From positions 1-64,000 of the forward strand of contig JAAWHK010000001.1 in assembly GCA_022795805.1 (NCBI GenBank): a DNA stretch of 64,000 bases. The letters are read 5' to 3'. Below are positions 47,197 to 55,818 of the stretch, piece after piece. The stretch's first letter is position 1; the number at the start of each line of letters is the position of its first letter. The translations under genes were made by a program, and so were the position numbers. The notes beneath the pieces were generated by a model, which ran no database searches, had not been told where the DNA came from, and saw only the letters and a program-made list of their open reading frames with translations. This DNA is from Hungatella sp. Its GTDB lineage: Bacteria > Bacillota > Clostridia > Lachnospirales > Lachnospiraceae.

Positions 47197-49836
47197 ATGA
47201 CAGATTGGTATCAGCGGACGGAGAGAGAAGTCCTGGCCCGGCTGGACACGGCGGACCGGGGGCTGACCGAAAGGCAGGTACAGAAGAGAAGAAAACAGTA
47301 TGGGCCCAACGCGTTGAAGGAGCCCGGAAAGAAGCCTGCCTGGAGGGTATTCTTAGAGCAGTTTAAGGATCTTCTGGTGATGATTCTCATTGGTGCGGCG
47401 GTCATATCTATGGCGACCGGCAATCCGGAAAGCACGGTGGTGATCTTTGCCGTGATTACCCTGAATGCGGTCCTGGGCACGGTGCAGCATGAGAAGGCCA
47501 GAAAATCTCTGGAAAGCCTCCGGTCACTGTCCTCCCCTCTGGCGGTAGTCATGCGGGATGGGGCAAAGATACAGATCCCGTCCGAGGAGGTAGTGCCCGG
47601 GGATATTTTATACCTGGACAGCGGCGATCTGGTGGTGGCTGACGGCAGGATTCTGGAGAGCGTTGCCTTACAGGTGGATGAAAGTTCCCTCACGGGCGAG
47701 TCGGAGGCCGTATTGAAACAGACGGCCGGTATTCCCCGTACAGCCCCGCTGGCAGACCGCAGAAATATGGTGTACAGCGGTTCCCTGGTAACCGGCGGAA
47801 GGGGCGTGGCAGTGGTCACGGAGACGGGAATGGAGACGGAGATAGGGCGCATAGCCGGACTGATGAACGAGGCCGGGGAGAAAAAAACGCCTCTCCAGAT
47901 AAGTCTCGATCAGTTCGGAAGCCGGCTGGCGGCAGGGATCATGATCATCTGTCTGACCGTGTTCGTGCTGGGCCTGTACCGGGGTATGGAACTGCTGGAT
48001 TCCCTGATGTTTTCCGTCGCTCTGGCAGTCGCCGCGATCCCCGAGGCGCTGGGATCCATCGTGACCATCGTTCAGGCCATGGGTACGCAGAAGATGGCCA
48101 GGGAACAGGCCATTATCAAGGATTTGAAGGCGGTGGAGAGCCTGGGGTGCGTATCGGTAATCTGCACGGACAAGACGGGGACGCTGACACAGAACCGGAT
48201 GACCGTGGAGCAGGCGGTACTCAACGGGAAAATCGTAAAACCGCAGCAGCTGACCTGTGAAACCGAACAGCATAAGCTGTTTCTGCACATATGCGCCCTG
48301 GTCAACAACGGGGTCCTGGGTAAGGACGGGGAGGAGACGCAGGGAGTGGGAGATGCTACGGAGCTGGCGCTTCTTAACCTGGCACAGGACTGCGGCATTG
48401 CTCCGGAGCAGGTTCGGGCACGGTTTGCGCGGATCCGGGAGATTCCCTTTGACTCGGAACGAAAGATCATGAGCACGGTCAATCGAATGCCCGAGGGACA
48501 GATGCTTCTGGCAAAAGGGGCCATGGATGTGCTTTTGGAACGCAGTACCCGGATCGACGACAGGGGCAATATCCGCCCCATTACATATGAGGATAAAAGG
48601 ATGTTGATGCAGCTTCACGATACGTGCTCCCGCCGTGGGCTGAGGGTACTGGCCGCGGCGTATCGGCCCTTAAAAGGCGATGCGGCCTTATGGGACGGCA
48701 GAAAATTGGAGAGAGAGCTGGTATTTCTGGGAATGGCGGCCATGATGGATCCGCCGCGGCCGGAGACCGGGGCGGCGGTGGCGGATGCCAGGCGGGCAGG
48801 GATCCGGCCGGTTATGATTACGGGGGATCACAAAGTTACGGCTATGACCATAGCGGCACAGATCGGAATTCTGGAGAGTGGTGAGGAGGCGGTTTCAGGA
48901 TCCCAGCTGGAATCCATGGACGACAGAATGCTGGATGAAAAAATTGAAACGATCAGCGTGTACGCCAGGGTCTCCCCGGAACATAAGCTGAGAATCGTAA
49001 AAGCGTGGCAGAGGAAGGGCAAGATCGTGGCCATGACAGGCGACGGCGTCAATGACGCCCCGGCCCTGAAACAGGCGGATATAGGCGTCGCCATGGGGGT
49101 GACGGGGACCGAGGTGTCCAAGGACGCGGCATCCATGATACTGGCCGACGACAATTTTTCCACGATCATAAAGGCTGTGTCCAACGGCCGGAACGTGTAC
49201 CGCAATATCCGCAATGCCATAGAATTTTTGCTGTCAGGCAACATGGCGGGGATTTTCTGCGTACTTTATACGACACTGCTGTCGCTGCCCCTTCCCTTTG
49301 CTCCGGTGCATCTTTTGTTCATCAATCTGCTGACAGATTCTCTTCCGGCCATAGCCATCGGCATGGAACCGCCGGAGGGTGAACTGTTAAGCCGCCCTCC
49401 CAGGGATCCGAAGCAGGGGATACTGACTCCAAGGCTTTTGAGGGATATCCTGATTCAGGGAGGCCTGATTGCGGTATGTACCATGTACGCGTACCGCACC
49501 GGCCTGGCCCAGGGCAACGATGCTCTCGCCAGCACCATGGCATTCTCCTCCCTGACCCTCGCCAGGCTGTTTCATGGGTTCAACTGCCGCAGCAGTCACT
49601 CTGTTTTTTATCTGGGTTTTACAAGCAACCTGTATACGGTGATGGCTTTTGAAGCGGGGGTTCTTCTCCTGGCGGCGGTGCTGTTCGTCCCGGGGCTGCA
49701 GGTGCTCTTTTCCGTTTCCGACTTAAATATTTCGCAGCTGATAACCGTAGGGACGTGCGCGTTTCTTCCTACAGCAGTGCTGCAGCTGTGGAAGGTTCTG
49801 CGGGAGTTTCGGCGTCGGTTTAAAGCTTCATTTTAA
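47197..49836 (+). CDS. P-type (P2A-like) cation-transporting ATPase, probably calcium-type
   Basis: ICTDKTGTLTQNRMT; MTGDGVNDAPALKQADIGVAMG; M6 NLLTDSLPAIAIGMEPPE. Confidence 0.93.
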   Translation: MTDWYQRTEREVLARLDTADRGLTERQVQKRRKQYGPNALKEPGKKPAWRVFLEQFKDLLVMILIGAAVISMATGNPESTVVIFAVITLNAVLGTVQHEKARKSLESLRSLSSPLAVVMRDGAKIQIPSEEVVPGDILYLDSGDLVVADGRILESVALQVDESSLTGESEAVLKQTAGIPRTAPLADRRNMVYSGSLVTGGRGVAVVTETGMETEIGRIAGLMNEAGEKKTPLQISLDQFGSRLAAGIMIICLTVFVLGLYRGMELLDSLMFSVALAVAAIPEALGSIVTIVQAMGTQKMAREQAIIKDLKAVESLGCVSVICTDKTGTLTQNRMTVEQAVLNGKIVKPQQLTCETEQHKLFLHICALVNNGVLGKDGEETQGVGDATELALLNLAQDCGIAPEQVRARFARIREIPFDSERKIMSTVNRMPEGQMLLAKGAMDVLLERSTRIDDRGNIRPITYEDKRMLMQLHDTCSRRGLRVLAAAYRPLKGDAALWDGRKLERELVFLGMAAMMDPPRPETGAAVADARRAGIRPVMITGDHKVTAMTIAAQIGILESGEEAVSGSQLESMDDRMLDEKIETISVYARVSPEHKLRIVKAWQRKGKIVAMTGDGVNDAPALKQADIGVAMGVTGTEVSKDAASMILADDNFSTIIKAVSNGRNVYRNIRNAIEFLLSGNMAGIFCVLYTTLLSLPLPFAPVHLLFINLLTDSLPAIAIGMEPPEGELLSRPPRDPKQGILTPRLLRDILIQGGLIAVCTMYAYRTGLAQGNDALASTMAFSSLTLARLFHGFNCRSSHSVFYLGFTSNLYTVMAFEAGVLLLAAVLFVPGLQVLFSVSDLNISQLITVGTCAFLPTAVLQLWKVLREFRRRFKASF

Positions 49837-49913
49837 AGCTTAATTTGTGATGCGGGTTGCATTTGCAGCGAAAATATGCTACGCTTAACACATAACGTTG
49901 CCGAGAGAGATTA

Positions 49914-49961
49914 GAGTGGAGGACTGGTACGGAGATACCGCGGGGTTCTCCGCTCTTTTTT
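49914..49961 (+). terminator. Leader terminator in glpK 5' region (candidate GlpP antitermination target)
   Basis: GAGTGGAG(49914-49921)/CTCCGCTC(49948-49955), one G-U, then TTTTTT, 33 nt before the glpK start. Confidence 0.65.
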
Positions 49962-49994
49962 AAATTTTTATTATACCACTGGAGGAGGGGTTAT

Positions 49995-51491
49995 ATGGCA
50001 AAATATGTAATGGCGCTGGACCAGGGAACTACCAGTTCCCGCTGTATCCTTTTTAATGAAAAGGGAGAGATTAAGAGTGTGGCTCAGAAGGAGTTTATGC
50101 AGATCTATCCTCAGCCTGGATGGGTGGAGCATGACCCTATGGAGATCTGGTCGTCCCAGTTCAGCGTGATGATGGCTTCCATGGCCAACATCGGGGTTCA
50201 CGGAGAGGACATCGCGGCTATCGGCATCACCAATCAGAGGGAGACTACCATTGTATGGGACAGGAATACAGGGGTTCCCGTGTACAATGCTATCGTGTGG
50301 CAGTGCCGGAGAACGGCTCCCATGATCGACAAGCTGAAGGAGGACGGTCTGGGGGATATGGTGCGGGAGCGGACAGGCCTGATTCCCGACGCTTATTTCT
50401 CCGGAAGCAAGATTGCCTGGATCTTAAATCAGGTTCCCGGGGCCAGGGAGAAGGCGGAAAAAGGAGAGCTGCTGTTCGGAACCGTGGACACCTGGCTCAT
50501 CTGGAATCTGACCAAGGGCGATGTGTTCGTCACCGACTACACCAATGCCGCAAGGACTATGCTGTTTGACATCCACAAGCTGTGCTGGGACCAGGAACTT
50601 CTGGACTATTTTAAGATTCCGGCTTCCATGATGCCCCAGGTGAAACCTTCCAGCTGTGTCTACGGCTACACCCACAATTCCGTTCTGGCAGGCAACGTGC
50701 CTATCGCGGGGGCGGCAGGAGACCAGCAGGCGGCTCTGTTCGGCCAGTGCTGTTTTGAGTCTGGGGATGTGAAGAATACATACGGAACCGGCTGCTTTAT
50801 GCTGATGAACACGGGACGGAAGGCGGTAAAATCAGACCACGGCCTTCTGACCACCATCGCGGTGGGGATGGAAGACCATGTGGAGTATGCTCTGGAGGGA
50901 AGTGTGTTTGTGGCGGGAGCTGCCGTTCAGTGGCTGCGGGATGAACTGCGCATGATACGCACGGCGTCCCAGACAGAGGAGTACTGCAATATAGTGCCCG
51001 ACACTGCCGGAGTGTATATCGTTCCCGCCTTTGCCGGACTGGGAGCTCCCTACTGGAATCCTTACGCCAGAGGCACCATCGTGGGGCTGACAAGAGGGGC
51101 CAGCAAGGAACACTTCATCCGGGCCACCGTGGAGTCCCTGGCCTATCAGGTCAGTGATCTTTTGGAGGCCATGCAGCAGGATTCGGGAATTGCCATGAGG
51201 GAGCTGAAAGTGGACGGCGGAGCCAGCGCCAACGATTTCCTCATGCAGTTCCAGGCAGATATTCTGGGAACCAGGATCGCGCGGCCACAGTGTATCGAGA
51301 CTACGGCTCTGGGAGCGGCATATCTGGCAGGCCTGGCCATAGGATACTGGAAGGACAGGCAGGATATCGTAAAGAACTGGCAGATTGACAACCGCTTTGA
51401 GAGCAAGATCGACGAGGAAAAGCGGGCAGAACTTCTCAAAGGATGGAAACGCGCCGTGAGATGCGCCCTTGCATGGGGCGCGGATGAATAG
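49995..51491 (+). CDS. glpK: Glycerol kinase
   Basis: [58 protein letters not shown]. Confidence 0.97.
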   Translation: MAKYVMALDQGTTSSRCILFNEKGEIKSVAQKEFMQIYPQPGWVEHDPMEIWSSQFSVMMASMANIGVHGEDIAAIGITNQRETTIVWDRNTGVPVYNAIVWQCRRTAPMIDKLKEDGLGDMVRERTGLIPDAYFSGSKIAWILNQVPGAREKAEKGELLFGTVDTWLIWNLTKGDVFVTDYTNAARTMLFDIHKLCWDQELLDYFKIPASMMPQVKPSSCVYGYTHNSVLAGNVPIAGAAGDQQAALFGQCCFESGDVKNTYGTGCFMLMNTGRKAVKSDHGLLTTIAVGMEDHVEYALEGSVFVAGAAVQWLRDELRMIRTASQTEEYCNIVPDTAGVYIVPAFAGLGAPYWNPYARGTIVGLTRGASKEHFIRATVESLAYQVSDLLEAMQQDSGIAMRELKVDGGASANDFLMQFQADILGTRIARPQCIETTALGAAYLAGLAIGYWKDRQDIVKNWQIDNRFESKIDEEKRAELLKGWKRAVRCALAWGADE

Positions 51492-51562
51492 ATACGGTAT
51501 GCGGCTTTTCGGGCACCGGTGAACCGGTGTCCCGGAGAAGTCCCGGAGAAGTAAAAAAAAGA

Positions 51563-51591
51563 TTGACGTTTTTTCTTATATATGGTATAGT
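51563..51591 (+). promoter_or_regulatory. SigA promoter of rpmG-secE-nusG
   Basis: TTGACG (51563-51568), 17-bp spacer, TATAGT (51586-51591). Confidence 0.85.
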
Positions 51592-51699
51592 GAGTGGGCG
51601 AATGGAAGATAAGAGGTCTTTTTTTTATGCTCAAAAATATGATTGTCCAGAGAGAAAAGGCCGCACAAACAACGAAATTTGAAAGTGGAGGTGGAAGTC

Positions 51700-51849
51700 G
51701 TGCGCACAAGAATTACACTGGCATGTACGGAATGCAAACAACGTAATTATAACATGACGAAGGATAAGAAGACCCATCCTGACAGAATGGAAACGAAAAA
51801 GTACTGCAGATTCTGCAAGACACATACTTTGCACAAAGAAACTAAGTAA
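51700..51849 (+). CDS. rpmG: 50S ribosomal protein L33
   Basis: (V/M)[51 protein letters not shown] start after GGAGG. Confidence 0.94.
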   Translation: MRTRITLACTECKQRNYNMTKDKKTHPDRMETKKYCRFCKTHTLHKETK

Positions 51850-51875
51850 TCGGATTTAGTAAAGGACGTGAAAAT

Positions 51876-52076
51876 ATGGCAGAAGCAGTAAGCAAGGAAA
51901 AAGAGAAAAAAAGCTTTTTCAAAGGTCTGAAAGCAGAGTTCAAGAAAATTATCTGGCCTGACAAGGAGGCTGTGGGCAGGGAGACCGCCGTGGTAATAGC
52001 CTGCTCCATAGGGCTCGGTTTGATCATTGCACTTCTGGATCTGATCATTAAGTTTGGTCTTAGCTTTATTTTATAA
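51876..52076 (+). CDS. secE: Preprotein translocase subunit SecE
   Basis: FFKGLKAEFKKIIWPDKEAVGRETAVV plus one TM; before nusG. Confidence 0.93.
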   Translation: MAEAVSKEKEKKSFFKGLKAEFKKIIWPDKEAVGRETAVVIACSIGLGLIIALLDLIIKFGLSFIL

Positions 52077-52099
52077 CGATTAAGGGCAAAGGTGAACGT

Positions 52100-52615
52100 A
52101 TGGCAGAGGCAAACTGGTATGTAGTTCATACCTATTCGGGCTATGAAAACAAAGTAAAGGTCGATATTGAGAAGACCATCGAGAATCGGAATTTGCAGGA
52201 TCAGATTCTGGAGGTATCCGTTCCCATGCAGTCTGTGGTTGAGATCAAAAACGGAGTGGAGAAGGCGGCGGACAAGAAGCTGTTTCCGGGTTACGTTCTG
52301 ATCCACATGGTTATGAATGACGATACCTGGTATGTGGTGCGGAACACTCGCGGCGTCACCGGATTTGTAGGGCCGGGTTCCAAGCCGGTTCCCCTTTCCG
52401 AGGAGGAGATGGCAGGCCTTGGCTTTAAGATTCCGGATGTGGTTGTAGGCTTTGCGGAGGGAGATACGGTAGTGGTAACTGCCGGGGCGTGGAAAGACAC
52501 TGTCGGCGCCATCCGCTCCATCAACGAAGGCAAGAAGACCGTGACCATCAACGTTGAGATGTTTGGCCGTGAGACACCGGTTGAACTCGGCTTTAAAGAA
52601 GTGAAAAAGATGTAA
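52100..52615 (+). CDS. nusG: Transcription termination/antitermination protein NusG
   Basis: ANWYVVHTYSGYENKVKVDIEK; KOW region. Confidence 0.97.
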   Translation: MAEANWYVVHTYSGYENKVKVDIEKTIENRNLQDQILEVSVPMQSVVEIKNGVEKAADKKLFPGYVLIHMVMNDDTWYVVRNTRGVTGFVGPGSKPVPLSEEEMAGLGFKIPDVVVGFAEGDTVVVTAGAWKDTVGAIRSINEGKKTVTINVEMFGRETPVELGFKEVKKM

Positions 52616-52628
52616 CTGAGAGTAACAA

Positions 52629-52657
52629 GTGGGAGGGACATCCCCCGACAATACCAC
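52629..52657 (+). promoter_or_regulatory. L1-binding-site mimic before rplK
   Basis: GTGGGAGGGACATCCCCCGACAATACCAC; GUGGGAG...(U)GAAAUACCAC is the 23S rRNA L1-binding core. Confidence 0.75.
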
Positions 52658-52680
52658 ATTATTTAGGAGGTGCCTAATTA

Positions 52681-53105
52681 TGGCAAAGAAAGTAACGGGT
52701 TATATTAAATTGCAGATTCCGGCAGGAAAGGCTACACCGGCTCCGCCGGTAGGTCCGGCCCTTGGACAGCACGGCGTGAACATCGTTCAGTTCACCAAGG
52801 AGTTCAACGCGAGGACGGCTGATCAGGGCGATATGATCATTCCTGTAGTTATTACCGTATATGCAGACAGAAGTTTCAGCTTCATCACCAAGACTCCGCC
52901 GGCAGCAGTGCTTCTTAAGAAAGCCTGCAAGCTGAAATCCGGTTCCGCGGTTCCCAACAAGACAAAGGTAGCCAGCATTCCGAAGGCAGAGCTTCAGAAG
53001 ATCGCAGAACTTAAGATGCCGGATCTCAATGCAGCCAGCCTTGAAGCAGCCATGAGCATGATCGCAGGTACAGCAAGAAGTATGGGAATCACCGTTGAGG
53101 AGTAA
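52681..53105 (+). CDS. rplK: 50S ribosomal protein L11
   Basis: [40 protein letters not shown]. Confidence 0.98.
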
Positions 53106-53123
53106 AACGGACGCACCCGGACC

Positions 53124-53151
53124 GTGGGAGGGCAATCCCCGACAATACCAC
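53124..53151 (+). promoter_or_regulatory. Second L1-binding-site mimic, before rplA
   Basis: GTGGGAGGGCAATCCCCGACAATACCAC, near-identical to 52629-52657. Confidence 0.75.
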
Positions 53152-53167
53152 TAGGAGGTTATTTAAG

Positions 53168-53863
53168 ATGAAAAAAGGAAAAAGATATGTGGAAGCGGCT
53201 AAATTAGTAGACCGTGCTACTCTTTACGATGCAGCAGACGCCATCGCACTGGTGAAGAAGGCTGCAGCTGCAAAATTCGATGAGACTGTTGAAGTTCATA
53301 TCAGAACCGGCTGTGACGGACGTCATGCGGATCAGCAGATCCGTGGAGCGGTGGTTCTGCCTCATGGAACCGGCAAGACCGTGAGGATCCTTGTATTTGC
53401 AAAGGGCGCAAAGGCAGACGAGGCGGAAGCTGCAGGCGCTGACTATGTAGGTGCAGAGGAACTGATCCCGAAGATTCAGAACGAAGGATGGCTTGATTTC
53501 GACGTTGTGGTAGCTACCCCGGACATGATGGGCGTAGTGGGACGTCTGGGCCGTGTGCTGGGTCCCAAGGGACTGATGCCGAACCCCAAGGCAGGTACCG
53601 TAACGATGGATGTGACTAAGGCTATTAACGAGATCAAAGCAGGTAAGATCGAGTACAGACTCGACAGAACCAATATTATCCATGTGCCAGTAGGAAAAGC
53701 TTCTTTCACAGAAGAACAGTTGGCGGACAACTTCCAGACGCTTATGGATGCCATCATTAAAGCAAAACCCAGCACTTTAAAGGGTGTATACCTTAAGAGC
53801 GTAGCGCTCAGCTCCACCATGGGACCCGGCGTGAAGCTGAACGTAGCAAAACTGATGGGTTAA
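53168..53863 (+). CDS. rplA: 50S ribosomal protein L1
   Basis: [25 protein letters not shown]. Confidence 0.98.
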   Translation: MKKGKRYVEAAKLVDRATLYDAADAIALVKKAAAAKFDETVEVHIRTGCDGRHADQQIRGAVVLPHGTGKTVRILVFAKGAKADEAEAAGADYVGAEELIPKIQNEGWLDFDVVVATPDMMGVVGRLGRVLGPKGLMPNPKAGTVTMDVTKAINEIKAGKIEYRLDRTNIIHVPVGKASFTEEQLADNFQTLMDAIIKAKPSTLKGVYLKSVALSSTMGPGVKLNVAKLMG

Positions 53864-53879
53864 TGGTTTTACTTTTTTG

Positions 53880-53909
53880 TTGACAATCCCTATATATTTG
53901 TGCTATATT
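53880..53909 (+). promoter_or_regulatory. SigA promoter of rplJL
   Basis: TTGACA (53880-53885), 18-bp spacer, TATATT (53904-53909). Confidence 0.8.
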
Positions 53910-53934
53910 ATGAAAGCGCATTTGTGTGAATACG

Positions 53935-54075
53935 CATAACTGCGCGCCGGGTATTGATCGCCGAAGACAGCAGGTGCCTCAGGGCATAAGGGTAACCGCC
54001 TGCCGAGGACATGTACAAGATTCACGTCAGTGATTTTGAGGGCCTCTTTTGTCTATGGCAGAGAGGCCTTTTTAT
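53935..54075 (+). ncRNA. Ribosomal protein L10 leader
   Basis: GCCGAAGACAGCAGGTGCC...AACCGCCTGCCGAGGAC core, then terminator AGGCCTCT...AGAGGCCTTTTTAT, upstream of rplJ. Confidence 0.88.
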
Positions 54076-54126
54076 ATTACATTCGGACCTCAATACAAGG
54101 AATAAAAATAAGGAGGTAAATCATTC

Positions 54127-54618
54127 ATGGCAAAAGTTGAATTAAAGCAGCCTGTGGTTGCTGAGATTTCAGAACTTTTTGATGGTGCCCAGACTGCTGT
54201 AGTAGTGGACTACCGCGGACTGACTGTTGAGCAGGATACCATTCTGCGTAAGCAGTTAAGAGAAGCCGGAGTCACCTACAAAGTGTACAAGAACACCATG
54301 ATCCGGTTTGCTGCGAAGGGTACGGCGTTTGAGGCGCTGGAGCCTAATCTGGAGGGACCTACAGCTCTGGCTGTATCCAAGACAGATGCCACAGCACCGG
54401 CAAGGATTATTGCAAACTTTGCAAAGACAGCGCCAAAGTTAGAAATTAAAGGCGGTATCGTGGAAGATACTTACTACGATGCAAAGGGGATGCAGGTTAT
54501 TGCAACCATCCCGTCCAGAGAAGAACTTCTGGCAAAGCTCTTTGGAAGCATGCAGTCTCCGATCACCAATCTGGCCCGCGTTCTGAATCAGATCGCAGAG
54601 GCAAAAGGAGAAGCTTAA
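54127..54618 (+). CDS. rplJ: 50S ribosomal protein L10
   Basis: VVVDYRGLTVEQDTILRKQLREAGVTYKVYKNTM. Confidence 0.97.
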   Translation: MAKVELKQPVVAEISELFDGAQTAVVVDYRGLTVEQDTILRKQLREAGVTYKVYKNTMIRFAAKGTAFEALEPNLEGPTALAVSKTDATAPARIIANFAKTAPKLEIKGGIVEDTYYDAKGMQVIATIPSREELLAKLFGSMQSPITNLARVLNQIAEAKGEA

Positions 54619-54715
54619 GTTTTCGTAATGCAGACTCCTTCGGAGTGAGGCACCCGGTGCCATAAAGGTTACAAAATGAATCAAGAATAATAAATCATAC
54701 ACGGAGGTATTTATC

Positions 54716-55090
54716 ATGGCAAAGTTAACAACTGCAGAGTTTATTGAAGCTATCAAAGAATTATCTGTATTAGAGCTGAATGATCTGGTAAAGGCATGTG
54801 AGGAAGAGTTCGGCGTATCCGCAGCAGCAGGCGTTGTAGTTGCAGCAACAGGTGCAGCAGGCCCGGCTGAGGAAGAGAAGACCGAGTTCGACGTAGAGCT
54901 GACCGACGTTGGCCCGAACAAGGTTAAAGTTATCAAGGTTGTTCGTGAGGCTACAGGCCTTGGCTTAAAGGAGGCAAAGGAAGTAGTAGACAGCGCACCG
55001 AAGGCTGTAAAGACCGGCGTTTCCAAGGAAGAGGCAGAAGAGCTGAAGACCAAGCTGGAAGCAGAAGGTGCAAAGGTTACTCTGAAGTAA
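54716..55090 (+). CDS. rplL: 50S ribosomal protein L7/L12
   Basis: [46 protein letters not shown]. Confidence 0.98.
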   Translation: MAKLTTAEFIEAIKELSVLELNDLVKACEEEFGVSAAAGVVVAATGAAGPAEEEKTEFDVELTDVGPNKVKVIKVVREATGLGLKEAKEVVDSAPKAVKTGVSKEEAEELKTKLEAEGAKVTLK

Positions 55091-55104
55091 TATTGGCTGT
55101 GTTT

Positions 55105-55141
55105 ACTCCCGGGATCCGGCAGCGGATTTCGGGAGTTTTTT
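55105..55141 (+). terminator. Intrinsic terminator after rplL
   Basis: ACTCCCG(55105-55111)...CGGGAGT(55130-55136) TTTTT. Confidence 0.85.
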
Positions 55142-55180
55142 GTTTCTGCGATAGAAGTGACATCACAGGACTTTGAACAT

Positions 55181-55222
55181 AAAAAAGACGGATTCCCCTT
55201 CCCGGGGATGTCCGTCTTTTTT
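55181..55222. terminator. Bidirectional terminator between rplL and csp
   Basis: AAAAAAGACGGA...TCCGTCTTTTTT. Confidence 0.8.
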
Positions 55223-55292
55223 ACATTACCATATAATCGAGTTACTGAAACTAAATAGCCTTTTGAAACAAATAATACGAATGTGAAGCGAA

Positions 55293-55499
55293 TTACTTCA
55301 CTACGCAGACATTAACTGCCTGCATGCCACGGTTACCTTCTGCCATGTCAAAGGTCACTTTCTGACCGTCTTCCAGAGTCTTGTAGCCGTCTGCTACGAT
55401 ACCGGAAAAATGAACAAATACTTCTTCCCCAGTCTCGTCGTTTGTGATGAAGCCATAACCCTTTGTTGCGTTGAACCACTTAACTGTACCTTTATTCAT
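55293..55499 (-). CDS. Cold-shock protein (CspA family)
   Basis: [34 protein letters not shown]. Confidence 0.97.
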   Translation of the reverse strand: MNKGTVKWFNATKGYGFITNDETGEEVFVHFSGIVADGYKTLEDGQKVTFDMAEGNRGMQAVNVCVVK

Positions 55500-55545
55500 G
55501 ATGGTACCTCCTTTATATTATTGCATTTTAAATAAACAAAAAAAT

Positions 55546-55595
55546 CACATATTCTTGTAAATCATTTGATGACAAATGACTTACAAAAATATGTG
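55546..55595 (-). promoter_or_regulatory. Long hairpin in csp 5' UTR
   Basis: CACATATTCTTGTAAATCATTTG / CAAATGACTTACAAAAATATGTG: 23 positions, 21 paired, 4-nt loop. Confidence 0.75.
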
Positions 55596-55624
55596 AATCA
55601 AGAGCTCATTCGAAATACATACTA

Positions 55625-55653
55625 ACTATAGCACCGAAATTGGAAATTGTCAA
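55625..55653 (-). promoter_or_regulatory. SigA promoter of csp
   Basis: Minus strand TTGACA (55653-55648), 17-bp spacer, TATAGT (55630-55625). Confidence 0.85.
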
Positions 55654-55711
55654 GTGTGGAGTGGAAAAAATTTTCAGTACGTATAATTTTTAATAGAGGA
55701 GATTAAAAAAA

Positions 55712-55725
55712 TGTAAGCGCTTTCA
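55712..55725 (+). promoter_or_regulatory. Catabolite-responsive element (cre)
   Basis: TGTAAGCGCTTTCA, full match to TGWAARCGYTWWCA. Confidence 0.8.
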
Positions 55726-55733
55726 GAAAATAC

Positions 55734-55762
55734 TTGCAAAGTAAAATTAAATGTTGTATAGT
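55734..55762 (+). promoter_or_regulatory. SigA promoter of uxaB-like gene
   Basis: TTGCAA (55734-55739), 17-bp spacer, TATAGT (55757-55762). Confidence 0.75.
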
Positions 55763-55775
55763 ATGGATAAAGAAG

Positions 55776-55791
55776 TTGTAAGTACTTACAA
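55776..55791 (+). promoter_or_regulatory. Perfect 16-bp palindrome, probable GntR-type operator
   Basis: TTGTAAGTACTTACAA just downstream of the -10. Confidence 0.65.
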
Positions 55792-55818
55792 AACTAAGTA
55801 AACGGAGGTTTGCAGGCG

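Noticed and set aside
49925-49945. Possible T-box (GGTAC...ATACCGCGG) before glpK
   Set aside because: Lacks the T-box core AGGGTGGNACCGCG context and Stem I features; glpK is not a T-box target, and GlpP is a better explanation.
51520-51551. Strong hairpin GGGCACCGGT-GA-ACCGGTGTCC with duplicated CCCGGAGAAGT after glpK
   Set aside because: No T-run follows, so not called as an intrinsic terminator; may still be an RNA 3' stabiliser, but evidence is thin.
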